A DNA stretch of 64,000 bases from Symbiodinium microadriaticum (Eukaryota > Sar > Dinophyceae > Suessiales > Symbiodiniaceae). The notes below the pieces were generated by a model. That model was not told the DNA's origin, searched no databases, and saw only the letters and a program-made list of their open reading frames with translations. The DNA lies in contig LSRX01000538.1 of assembly GCA_001939145.1 (NCBI GenBank), positions 313,427-377,426 on the forward strand. The letters run 5' to 3'. The number at the start of each line of letters is the position of its first letter. The first letter of the stretch is position 1. The position numbers and the translations under genes were made by a program. Positions 38,698-48,480 of the stretch are shown here, piece by piece.

Positions 38698-40613
38698 CTT
38701 CCCGGTCAGTTCCGGCCCCGAGCCCCTGCAACCAATTCTTGCGGTGCCTTCGCCACGCAGCCGCTGATACTGTCGCCTCTGGCGCGACTTCGGGCAACGT
38801 ACTTGACCAGGCCGTCGTGGACTTGCTGGCTTGCTTTCCTGCCAGGCAGTTTGTAACCCGACCCGGTGTTCGCCTTAACCTCCGCCTGCCTGGTGCCTTG
38901 GACTTGTTCGACGCTGACCTCGGCGTGGCGCGAGCCCTGGTTCGGCATGGTGCTCCCTGGGTGTTGACCTTCAACGGTGACCGCTCGCCCGACGAGGACC
39001 TGGCTAGGCCTCAGCTGCGTGCCCTTCTCGAGTGGTTGCTTTCTCGCGGCGCCTTCAAAGTTTTTCGTGCAAAGCCCCCGGCTTCTTCTTTCTCCAGGGC
39101 GATCCGCCCCCCCGTCCGGTCTCGAACTCAGCCGGCCGGCCTGCGGCATCTTTCGCCCGCCATGTGCCGCAAGGTCCATGCAGACAACCTTTTGAATCAG
39201 TGGCTCCTCTGTTGCCGCGACCTTTCGCTCCGCAGCGCTTCCGCCTACTCCGTTGAAGCCCCTGACTGTGCTTACTTCTGGCAGATGCCCGGCTGGCACG
39301 CCGAGTGCAAAGCTGACTCCCCTGCTACTTTCAGGGCGGACCTTTGCCAGTTTGGGTGTCTGTGGAGAAAACGTACCCGTGTGGCCACCAACTGCAGCCT
39401 TGCTCTTGCCCGGCAGCTTTGTACCAGCAAGGTGCGCCACCTCCGTTTGCTGAGCTGGTCTTCGACGCACCGCTTGCCTTGGACTGCGGTTGCGGATCGC
39501 TACCCGGCAAGCTTCTGCAATGTGCTGGCCCTAGGTTTGTGTTCCCACGCGAATTGGACTTGCGCTCGGCCCCTTGACCCCAGTGCTTGCGCTAGACTTG
39601 GTTCTTGCTGCCGCGTCGGCGAGGCCAAAAATCCAGGGCCGCGGCGTCGCATTGGCCGCCCTCGTGATCCCGTGCTTGACGGCGACCTCGAGAGTCAGCC
39701 GCTCCAGTCCGCCTCCTCGCTCTTTTTGGGCACCTCGGCCTGGACTTCTTTCCTCACTTGGGTCTCCCTCTCTCTGTCTGTCGATCCCTTGGACTTGTTC
39801 GCGTCCTGTCCCGTCTTAGCTGCCATGGCCCTCCGCGCTTACGGTAACCACTTGTACTGTTCTGGAGGAACGAAGCACACCTTCCGGTACACTCTGGTGG
39901 GGGCTCAGCGAGAGCTCCCTTTGCTGAAAGGTGCTTTGGCACCGGCGTGGGAGATCCTGACCAGATGGGAGGCTGTGGAGCCAGTGGTGCATCGAACTCC
40001 GTTGCCCGAGCCGCTCCTCAAGGCCATGGTCACCTTGTGCTGGCTGAAAGGTTTCAGACGATGGGCAGCGTGCTCGCTTTTGGCTTTCTACGGGATGGCC
40101 CGTGTGGGCGAGGTGTTGAAGAGTCGGCGCGAGCATCTCATGCTCCCCGAGGACATGTTCTACAACGTGGGCGCCGTCTTCTTACGCTTGGAGACCTCCA
40201 AGACTTCGCTGCGAGGCAGGCCGAAAGTGCAGCACATTCGGGTCGATGACGAGGATGCCATCGCCCTCATTGTCATGGCCTTCGGCAGTTTGCAGCGAGA
40301 AGAGCGACTGTTTCCTTTGAGCCTCTCCGCTTACCGCGCGCGCTGGGACAAATGTCTGCGAACCCTGGGCCTGGATGGCCTAGTTGACGTTACACCTGGG
40401 GGACTGCGCGGTGGAGGCGCAGTGGCTGCCTACCACCGTGGTGGTGCCATTGCAGATATTCAGTGGAAACTTCGCTTAAAGCATATGGGAACCCTCGAGC
40501 ACTACCTCCAAGAGGTGGCCGCTGTGGCAGCCTTGGACAACGCCACGGAGGACTCGAAGCTTCTGATTCGTTTTGCTCTGCAACTTTTTCCTTGTCTGAG
40601 ACACGGCTCGTGA
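38619..40613 (+). CDS. Element E methyltransferase-like domain fused to tyrosine recombinase
   Basis: The frame opens at 38619, in the -1 frame relative to the RT gene, which stops at 38697. It has no ATG for about 178 codons, so a -1 frameshift or non-AUG start is likely. Residues are counted from a TTG at 38628. About 88-305: cytosine-C5-methyltransferase-like fold (LDLFDADLGVARALVRHGAPWVLTF; KPPASSFSRA at 149-158; EAPDCAYFW at 210-218), with Ala152 where the catalytic Cys would be expected. 335-338: NPGP in GEAKNPGPRRR, between the two domains. About 455-632: tyrosine recombinase with Arg492 (YGMARVGEV), Arg594 (PGGLRGGGA; the first box has Gly in place of His), His619 and Tyr626 (LEHYLQE). 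Expected to insert the element circle. Confidence 0.85.
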   Translation, partial: PFELGGVRPVVLQSNRERDRPAPSLLTSRSVPAPSPCNQFLRCLRHAAADTVASGATSGNVLDQAVVDLLACFPARQFVTRPGVRLNLRLPGALDLFDADLGVARALVRHGAPWVLTFNGDRSPDEDLARPQLRALLEWLLSRGAFKVFRAKPPASSFSRAIRPPVRSRTQPAGLRHLSPAMCRKVHADNLLNQWLLCCRDLSLRSASAYSVEAPDCAYFWQMPGWHAECKADSPATFRADLCQFGCLWRKRTRVATNCSLALARQLCTSKVRHLRLLSWSSTHRLPWTAVADRYPASFCNVLALGLCSHANWTCARPLDPSACARLGSCCRVGEAKNPGPRRRIGRPRDPVLDGDLESQPLQSASSLFLGTSAWTSFLTWVSLSLSVDPLDLFASCPVLAAMALRAYGNHLYCSGGTKHTFRYTLVGAQRELPLLKGALAPAWEILTRWEAVEPVVHRTPLPEPLLKAMVTLCWLKGFRRWAACSLLAFYGMARVGEVLKSRREHLMLPEDMFYNVGAVFLRLETSKTSLRGRPKVQHIRVDDEDAIALIVMAFGSLQREERLFPLSLSAYRARWDKCLRTLGLDGLVDVTPGGLRGGGAVAAYHRGGAIADIQWKLRLKHMGTLEHYLQEVAAVAALDNATEDSKLLIRFALQLFPCLRHGS

Positions 40614-40696
40614 CGTCGCTTCTGCAGTCTTCGACCACAGAGCAGCTCCGAACGCGGCTGCTGCCTCTTCTTTGCAGCCTGGTTTTCGTGATGAGT

Positions 40697-40869
40697 GGAT
40701 AGGCAAGCTTTTGCTGCAGTCACTTGAGCTTTGCTTAAGCATTCGTGCTAAAGCACTTCTTTCTACGACTGTTTGCTGCCTCCGCCGACGCGCCAAAGCG
40801 GCGCGGCACGAACTTACACCAGGAGCGGCGAAGCCCAAAAACAGGCGACAGAGTGGGCTTAAACATGTC
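40697..40869 (+). repeat. B1 repeat of Element E
   Basis: 173 bp identical, as far as read, to 40928-41100. It starts about 84 bases after the recombinase stop and overlaps A2 by the six bases CATGTC. Confidence 0.92.
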
Positions 40870-40913
40870 CCACCATGTTTCAGGAGCGTCGGAGGCTGGA
40901 AGCTTTTCGGCCC
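40864..40913 (+). repeat. A2 repeat of Element E
   Basis: 50 bp identical to A1 (33458-33507), sitting between B1 and B2. Fourteen bases (TCCCTCCCGCCCTG) separate it from B2. Confidence 0.92.
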
Positions 40914-40927
40914 TCCCTCCCGCCCTG

Positions 40928-41100
40928 GGATAGGCAAGCTTTTGCTGCAGTCACTTGAGCTTTGCTTAAGCATTCGTGCTAAAGCACTTCTTTCTACGAC
41001 TGTTTGCTGCCTCCGCCGACGCGCCAAAGCGGCGCGGCACGAACTTACACCAGGAGCGGCGAAGCCCAAAAACAGGCGACAGAGTGGGCTTAAACATGTC
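40928..41100 (+). repeat. B2 repeat of Element E
   Basis: Second copy of the 173-bp B repeat. It ends AAACATGTC, the 3' end of the element. Confidence 0.92.
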
Positions 41101-41720
41101 TTTGTCTAGCACGCTGCGGCTCAAAGGTGACATCACCCCATACGAGGAGCCCAGGTGGATAGTAGGAGAGGCCGGATGCAGTAATGCAGTGGGTGCCTCC
41201 GTGTGAGCCTTAGACACATCGTCCAGTGCAGGTCTTCGAAACGCATGCCCTCGGTGGCTAGCCCATTTTTCGCTGGGAAAAGACGTGCAGCTGATGCGAC
41301 ACCTGGAAGTCAGATAAGCCTGAAACCTCCGTTCGTAGCCGTCGTGGACAGGTATGGTTGCAACAGGTCTCTCCAGCTCATTGTAGAAGTGGGCCTCTTG
41401 AGGAACGCACCTGACCTGTAGTGACTTCATCTGAATGCCCCAATCTTGCCTGCTTGACGTTCATGCAAGTGCACCACCTGTGATGGCTCTGCTCGCAATG
41501 GGCTCGAGGATACATTCTCCTATTGCTGTCGACAGATGCCAGATAAAACCCGCTCAAAACTCTGCTGCAGTTGGCTTCTAGGTGTTTGACCTGTAAGCTT
41601 TTGATGTCCCATGCTCTCCAGTTCACGGCAAACTCCGACGTAAATTTTTTCCCCGAACTCACCGATTTACACATAGGACTGCCGCTGCCATAGAAGATGG
41701 TTTAGTACTCAGCTCGCTGA
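41101..41720. other. Intergenic between Element E and the histone deacetylase gene
   Basis: No gene recognised. It should contain the promoter of the deacetylase gene, but no signal can be pointed out. Confidence 0.5.
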
Positions 41721-43980
41721 ATGCCAGCCATGTCGGAGGAAGTTGGCCACTTGGAAGCCGGACCCGACTGCGATGGGCTGGAAGTTTCTGCGGGCCATTC
41801 AAGCGGTTCCGGCACCTCTGCGCAAGCTTCCTCTCGAGCCTCCGCCACTAAGTCTTGGTTGGAAGCGAACAGGCTGCTGGACGGAAGGGGTTGTGTTGCT
41901 TTGGTCAGTGATGAAGCAATGCTCCTTCACGCCGGCCCAACCAATCACCCTGAACGGCCCGCGAGGCTTGCAGAAATACTGAAGCAGCTTGACTTGTCAG
42001 GCTTGCAATCGACATGCACACAAGTTGCATCCCGAGAAGCAACCAAAGAGGAGTTGCTGAGGGTTCACACGGAGAATCACATCGATCTTGTATCCAAGTC
42101 TTCTTCAGTTCCAAAGAAGAAGGGCAAAGACTGGGGACTGCAGCCTGGCTTATTGGTCTCAGTCTCGGTCCTTCAGGGGTTAGGTCGCTTGGGTCTTTAA
42201 ACGGGCTCATAGACTTTTGCCAGCTTGAGCCTCTGAGCTGTCAGGCCATTCGGTCCTGATACCTACGCGAACGAGCACACACCGCACTGTACTTTTCTCT
42301 CTGCTGGTTGCTTGTTAGCCTTGGTCGACCACTGCTTGAGAGACACTGCCAGTGAACGATGCGGCATGGCTATGATACGTCCTCCGGGCCACCATGCCAG
42401 CGCCGAGAAGGCATCTGGCTTCTGCATGTTCAACAACGTAGCGGTGGCTGCGCGACATGCCCAGCGTGAGCATGGACTTCAGCGTGTCGCCATCCTTGAT
42501 TGGGACGTGCACCACGGAAACGGAACAAATGACGTGTTTGCGGACGACGACAGCGTCCTCTTCTTCAGCCTGCACAGATACGATAGTACGTTTTTTCCCG
42601 GCACAGGGTATGCCGAAGATGTCGGAAAGTCCAGTGCCAGAGGGTACAACGTGAACGTGCCTTTGGACAAGGGCTTTGGGGACCTCGATGTAGCGTATGT
42701 CATGCGCTGCAGCCTAAGTCCTGTGATTGACGTGGTCGTAGGCTCACGTGTGGTCGTGGCAGCCTGAGGCTATTTGATCTGTCCAGTTATCGAGAAGTTT
42801 AACCCCGAAGCCATCTTCATCTCTGCTGGATTCGATGCAGTGCGGACCTCGTCCGATCAAGTACGAGGTGTCAGTTTGCCCCCTGCCAGCATGACACCCC
42901 TGGCTTCAAGCCCTACAGGGTCGTTGCAACTGCACTACCCAGAATGACTCCGTTTGAGTTCTCGACACTCTGAAACCCAAGACATGTCCTGGGCATGTGC
43001 TTTTCACACCTCGCTCTTACATTCAATCGCCCAGACCGACATAGCTCTCGGGGTCAGCAGAATCCTAATCTCCTACGCTGAAATCCAAAGCTTTGGGAAA
43101 CCCAAGTCTCAGCCCTCAGATGCTCGGATTCCAGCCAATCTGACTTGAACTGTCCAAGCGAGTGTTTGAATGAGCAGTCTTCATCAAGTTGCTGGAGTGT
43201 TGAAGCATTCCAGGGGCATCGGGGAAATTGATAGATCTGGAAATGCTTGCGCTACGTGTGGTCTCCGAGCGCAGGAACTATCGGTCAGGATGTGGTTTAG
43301 TACCGTCAGGGAGTTTTCTTCGACATGATTCCGTGCTGACATGCTCGGAGTTCAGACCCTGCTCCGCCTGCTCCTGCGAGCATTAGCAAACCTTGCGTGT
43401 CACTCGCGGTATGCAAGACCTCTTACGCATTTATGGCTGCTTCCCGCCACTCAAAGTCGAGGACGACGAAGTCGAGGATGAGGGAGCGCGAGGCAAGGAC
43501 GAGGAGAAGGAGGAAAAGAAGGGGCGAGGGCGAGTCGACCACGACCACTGCAACGAAGACGGCGATGACGACGACGACGCCGTGATGGTTTCCACAGATG
43601 CACCCGGAACATTGACAAGCATTCACGGTTCGCCAGTGCTTCCTGTTGGTTGCTTCTTAGCTGTAACCGAAGGTCCACGGAGATCCCCTCGGAGGGTGTC
43701 GTGTCAGCCCGGAAGGGTTTGGATGGACCGCACATGATATTTCGGCTTGAGGTTCACGCCTTCGGTCTAGAACGAACATGGCCAGAAGACGCCCTTCTGC
43801 AGGATGACTCGTTGCCTATATCGATTGGCCAGGCACTATTGCAAGGCACGGGGCTGAGCGTCGAATTAAGATGAGACACGACTTGCCGAAACTTTTGCAG
43901 GGCCGTCTTTTCCTGGCCCTCGAGGGCGGCTACAGCCCAGATTTGATCGCGCAGCTTGGCTCTGCATGGGTGGCTTTGTA
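41721..43980 (+). CDS. Histone deacetylase, class II type (multi-exon)
   Basis: Exon 1 (41721 to about 42140) starts at ATG and encodes a Ser-rich leader, then NHPERPARLAEIL and LLRVHTENHIDLV, the usual N-terminal deacetylase blocks. Exon 2 (about 42245-42708) has DTYANEHTPHC, RPPGHHASAEKASGFC, FNNVAVAA, then ILDWDVHHGNGTNDVF and FFPGTGYAEDVG. Exon 3 (about 42785-42870) has IEKFNPEAIFISAGFDA. A late exon (about 43899-43978) has GRLFLALEGGYSPDLIA. Thus the His-His pair, the zinc ligands (Asp and His of DWDVHH, Asp of GFDA) and the catalytic Tyr of GGY are all present. RPPGHHA is typical of class II enzymes. One or more exons between 42870 and 43899 were not found. It should remove acetyl groups from lysines of histones or other proteins; dinoflagellate chromatin is poor in histones, so the substrate is open. 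Confidence 0.8.
43440..43600 (+). repeat. Acidic/basic low-complexity GA-rich tract
   Basis: GACGACGAAGTCGAGGAT..GAGGAGAAGGAGG and GACGACGACG runs. It lies within the deacetylase locus and may be an intron or a Glu/Asp/Lys-rich insert; no conserved residues decide. Confidence 0.5.
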
Positions 43981-44079
43981 ACCTGTGAAGACGCCTGCTG
44001 CTCGGCACTGCTTGCTGAGTAAGCCGGGTCTCTCCTGCTTCAATTTGATGGTTCTCAAGATTTGATTGCGCTGACTCAT

Positions 44080-46089
44080 GGGGGCTACGCTGACGACGGT
44101 GATCACGACGATGAAGATGCTGATTGGAAGGAACATGATGTTGCTCATGGTAGTGGTGTGGTGATGCGGAAGAACGAAGAACGGAGGTAGACTTGGATTC
44201 AGACTCACGTGAACATGTGACGATGATGGCGATGATGATGATCCCTACTTGTCATGGCCGTTCTGATGGTAAGGATGATGCTGAAGGCAATGCTTCGATT
44301 CTGGTGATGATGAATGACTTTATCATGGTCATAGACATTTTGGCTGGTGATGGCGATGTAGGCTTTGAGGGCGCGTTTGCGATGATGGTGATGAAGCAGA
44401 AGGTCGGAGCATGGTGACTGTGCAGCGCCTGCTGCCGATCTGATCATGTTATGACGATGATGAGAAGGACGACGACGAGAACGAACATGATGGATAATTG
44501 GAGCAGCGCTGATAATCCTCACTTCTGCCCCAATTCCCGATGATGGTGGTGATCAAAAGAGTGACGACTAGAAGCAAGAGGGACATGGACGATGTTGTTC
44601 TCACTATAGCACTTGTTGTCAACATAAATCGTGGTCGTCGTTGTTGTGGTGGTTGAAGCCGAAGCTGTCCGTCATTGTGCAAACTGATCAAGGCAGTGCA
44701 CAGTGGAGCTGCGGCCTCAACATGTTGGTGAGAGGCACTGGGTGCGTCGCCTGACCAGACGCCTGAGAGGTGTGTTCGCACCCTCCTGGAAGAGGTCCAT
44801 GATCTTGCAGGATTCCGCAGATGGGGACCAGGGAGAATGCGACAGGAAGCAACCGCAAGTAAGCTCAGATTTCCCTTGTTGATGCGGGCAGTGCAGTCAT
44901 CCTCAACGCAGGCCCAGATAGTTTCCATGGGGACTTTGCTACATGCGGACCCGTTTCTGTCACTCGCGCCGTAAGTTAGCATGAGAGCCGACGCTGAGCC
45001 GAATTAAATTTCGGTCCATGCATGCTGGCTCAGTATGCCCCAACAGCTAAAGACGTTTTGCCTGTTTGTCGGCGCTGGTCTTTTTCGTTCTCCTGAATCA
45101 CTGGGGTGTGATGTCAGTCGGAATTTGCAGATGGTGGTAAGGTACTTCCTGAAACTGTCCTAACCCCACAGAAAGGTTGGCCAGACTCTGAGAGGCCCCG
45201 AGAGTCGTGTCGGGCAGCCTTGCCCATAAAACACCTGAAAAAGAACCATGGCACCATGTGATTGTGGCTGCCTGGGTCCTGGTGACAGACTTTGCTGGAC
45301 AAGAGGACCAGATGCAGACGACTTCATACCTCCGGCTCCATCCCCAAGCTGCAGCCTTCCCGGGACGTCGGAAGCTAATGACAGTCGTGGGCATCTTTCA
45401 CTTCGGGCTCGGGCTTGAGCTGAGGCCTGCGATGATGCCGGCACCTCCGGCACGGTGTACGGGCAGTTGGCATCCAGGACTTTCGTACTGACAGCGGCAG
45501 ATCGTCCAAGTTGCATGTCAGGTTTCGCCACTGCTTTGTGCCGCCAGTACTTCGGAGGCCATGAGTTTTCTAGGGTGGATCACCAGTAGGTTGGATTGAG
45601 ACATCGAATGCAGGCTTCGCGGACGTCGACTCCCTCTTTCAGACCCGATGGCGCGGGCACGAGCAACATGACTGCAGCCCTAGAAAGAAGGGAACTTGGC
45701 AGGCACGCCACCTGCTTCCCCATCAATGAGCAGCAAGAAGGCCATTCCTGTAAAGTTCGAGGAGATCTAAAGCTTGTGCTTTGCTCCCTGCAAAAGGCTC
45801 GTGGTCCTGCCAACAAGACAGTTCGAGTGGTGAGGCCAAGCGAAGAGTCAGGCTAGTTGAGGACTCGTTGATTCCTCCCATGACTTGCAGCCTCCAGGGA
45901 CCGAGGTGTAATCTTCTACACAATGCATGGCAATGCATGGCATCTGGTCCATGACACCTTACAGATTATGGCGATTATAGTGTACTAAGAGATACACGGT
46001 ACAAAATCTCAAACCAAAACACACGACATCGCACGAGTTGACGTGCTTCACCCAGATTCGCTTGAATCCCAAAGCCAAAGCGGATTGCC
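44080..46089. other. Intergenic, with GATGAT-type microsatellite stretches
   Basis: 44215-44480 is rich in GATGATG and ACGATGATG words. No recognisable gene in the rest. Frames at 45207-45491 and 45596-45856 lack conserved motifs. Confidence 0.45.
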
Positions 46090-48480
46090 ATGGCGGAACT
46101 GGCGGCAGACCTCCTCCGGAGCAAGTATGAAGTTGGAGAACTGCTTGGTGAAGGCGTGGTGGGGCTGAGAAGCAGGACACTCGCCACGATGTGGAATCCC
46201 GGAAGGACTCTGCAGAAGGGATGCCGTATGTCAGGATAGAGGAATATTCCACAAGACACTGTCCTTTCAAGTGTTCAAAACTTGCGGCATCTTCCGTTTT
46301 CTGACCTTCACCGTTACAACTCTCGGACAGCGCTTGCAGCAAATGCCATCATATTCCAAGCCTTGCAGGTGTTGCTGCCTCCGAACGTGAGGTATAATTG
46401 CACGCCAGCCCAAATCCCTTCCGCATCCCGCCGCCTCCCGCTCGCACCGACAAACCTTGCCCCACCCGCAGCACCGGAGCCCATACACTTAACAACACCG
46501 ACACCTCACATTCATATTGACGACTGTCTGCTTTTCGTGTGTGCAACTGCGAGCCAGTACTGCTGCACACTATCAGACGCACTAGAGGGGCAGACGTACC
46601 GTGCAGTGATTTTGGTTACAGGTCATTCATGCAAGCATGCTGCTTCGTGGATAAGATGAAATTGCTGCAGGTTTCAGCGGCTTTGTCTACGCTTGCAGCC
46701 GATGTCAACAAGGCGAAGCTTTGGCGGCCAAGGTGCTTTTGACATCTCCGGCTGCAGGAGATCTTGGTTTTGATTGTCTGTCTTGGCAAGGTGTGTGCAG
46801 ATCGGCCCGGTGCAGTGAAAGAAACCCGCGATGAAGCCATGCTGTTGCGCAGCATGTGCCACAGCCCTTTGCCTGCAATGAAGATGCTGACACTTCATGT
46901 GGCCAATTGTGGCCATGTGACCACAGCTTGTAACATGTTGGAAAGCCCAGGCTCTATAGTGAAGGTTCATGACTTTTTTGACAATGGCACATCCGTGTAC
47001 TTTGTCATGGATCGGATGCACCAAGATCTCCTCGATGGACACTTTCAGAGGGTTTTTTTTAAGTGTGCTTCTCGGACTTTGCACCCCGAGTGACATCCAA
47101 TGCAGGACTTCAGAGCTACGTTATGAGGCTGGCAGAGCACTTGTTGTCTTGAAGTTGTCGGGGCGATGTGTGCTGGCGTGTCAGGGAAAAGGTAGACATG
47201 AACGGCTTGGTGCACGTCGTTCGGCAGATGGTGGGTGCAGTGCAGTATCTCCACACCCGGGGGATCGTCCATCGTCGCCCGGACACTAAAGGGCCTTTGC
47301 TTTTTGCTGCAGGGGTTGGGACCTTGGTAGGAGTTCTCGGTCCGGTCGCCCGAGGCGACGTGAAACCAGAGAACTTTTTGATCGACTGCGAACAGCTCAC
47401 CGAAGCTCAGAGAAGTGGAGAAGTTTCGATGATGTGTGATGTGCCATGCGCTTTGAAAAGAGCTTTCCTCAGCCCAGGACCCTTCTTGCAGGGTGGTCCT
47501 GGCCGACCTTGGATCAGCCTGCAAGGTGACGGACAAGAACCAACGATTGTCTGAACAGGCCACGCTATGTGTGGGAGTGGTGTGACGACTCGGGACTTGA
47601 AGTGAAGCTGTGAGGTTGGAACGACAGCTTACTGGTCTCCGGAGATGTATGTCGCCGGGCTTTAGCTCCCTTTTTGGTAGCGTGCCTGCTCCCTGAGCTT
47701 AGGACAAGGACTATGGCCTGAAGGTGGACACCTGGGCCCTGGGCATCTGCTTGCACTGCATGGCCACAAGCTCAAGCTCACACTTTCTTCCCGTGTTCCG
47801 GTCACGTTGCTAAATTGACATCTGCTTTTTTCGACCTGAGGCCAGCAACACGCTCCCCTTTGTAGACGAGCATGAGGTTCGCTCAAAGACTTTCCGCCTT
47901 CGTCGGGTTAGCCGATCCTGCCCCTGGGATGAGCAATCTGGGTAAGGAAGCTCCTGATCAAGGTCTGCACTTCTGACGCTGTGGTGTGCTCTCTGAGTCT
48001 GAGGCAACAGACTGGTCCAGGCCATGCTTAACAAGGCTGCCCGATGAAGACTTGTCGGCATGCACGGGGTCAACCCACGTCACGCTGAAGACTTGGTCTG
48101 GTATGACCGCTGTCAGGTTCCAATTTCTGCAGTTGTTGCAAGATTTTTCGAAACTGCCTGTCCTTCACAAGGTCCGCAGGTTTGCACCAAGCCATGTAGC
48201 TCCGGTATTGGTAAAACGACAGGTGCGCATTGTTTCGGGATCGAACGCATTTCAGAAGCAGCCCACGGTGAATCTAAGGGCAGCAAAAGCTAAGCAGGAT
48301 CCCTGGCATCGAATCGAGCAATGTTTCGTGAGACTGGGCAGGTGGAGGCAAGGAGGCCAAGCCTTGACGAAGTACAGCACCACCCGTGGCTGACCGGCAA
48401 AGATGATCCGGAGGATCACGAGCAGGCATTGCCTGGCTTGAGTTACGGAGCCTTTCGCATCGTTCGGCGATCAACGCCAG
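46090..48480 (+). CDS. Ser/Thr protein kinase, CAMK-like (multi-exon)
   Basis: Kinase subdomains appear in order on the + strand in separate blocks. 46090 ATG: MAELAADLLRSKYEVGELLGEG (glycine loop). About 46671-46738: FSGFVYACSRCQQGEALAAK (rest of the loop and catalytic Lys). About 46815-46860: VKETRDEAMLLRSMCH (helix C Glu). About 46944-47040: SIVKVHDFFDNGTSVYFVMD. 47190-47273 plus 47355 onward: VQYLHTRGIVH/RDVKPENFLID, joined across an 81-base GT-AG intron (47274-47354) whose removal restores HRDVKPEN. About 47612: GTTAYWSPEMY (APE). About 47705: KDYGLKVDTWALGI. About 47850: PFVDEHEVRSKTF. About 48345-48480: RPSLDEVQHHPWLTG. The DFG block was not found. It phosphorylates Ser/Thr in unknown targets. 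HHPWL and VDTWALGI resemble CAMK-group kinases. Confidence 0.75.
47274..47354 (+). other. Intron inside the kinase catalytic loop (GT-AG)
   Basis: GTCCATC|GTCGCCCGG...GTCGCCCGAG|GCGACGTG. Removal joins CAT-CGC-GAC-GTG-AAA (HRDVK). The word GTCGCCCG occurs at both ends of the intron, as expected if a short target was duplicated when the intron was gained. Confidence 0.75.

Larger units (their letters stand above)
33458..41100 (+). mobile_element. Element E: intact YR retrotransposon with split direct repeats
   Basis: Order on + strand: A1 (33458-33507), Gag-1, Gag-2, RT-RNase H, methyltransferase-like/NPGP/tyrosine recombinase, B1 (40697-40869), A2 (40864-40913), B2 (40928-41100). B1 and B2 look identical over 173 bp and A1/A2 over 50 bp, implying a recent insertion. 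Same end architecture as Element C, but the recombinase is the last gene and there is no dioxygenase domain. Junctions between genes are extremely tight (TGAGATG, ATGA and a -1 overlap). No target-site duplication was seen. Confidence 0.88.
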
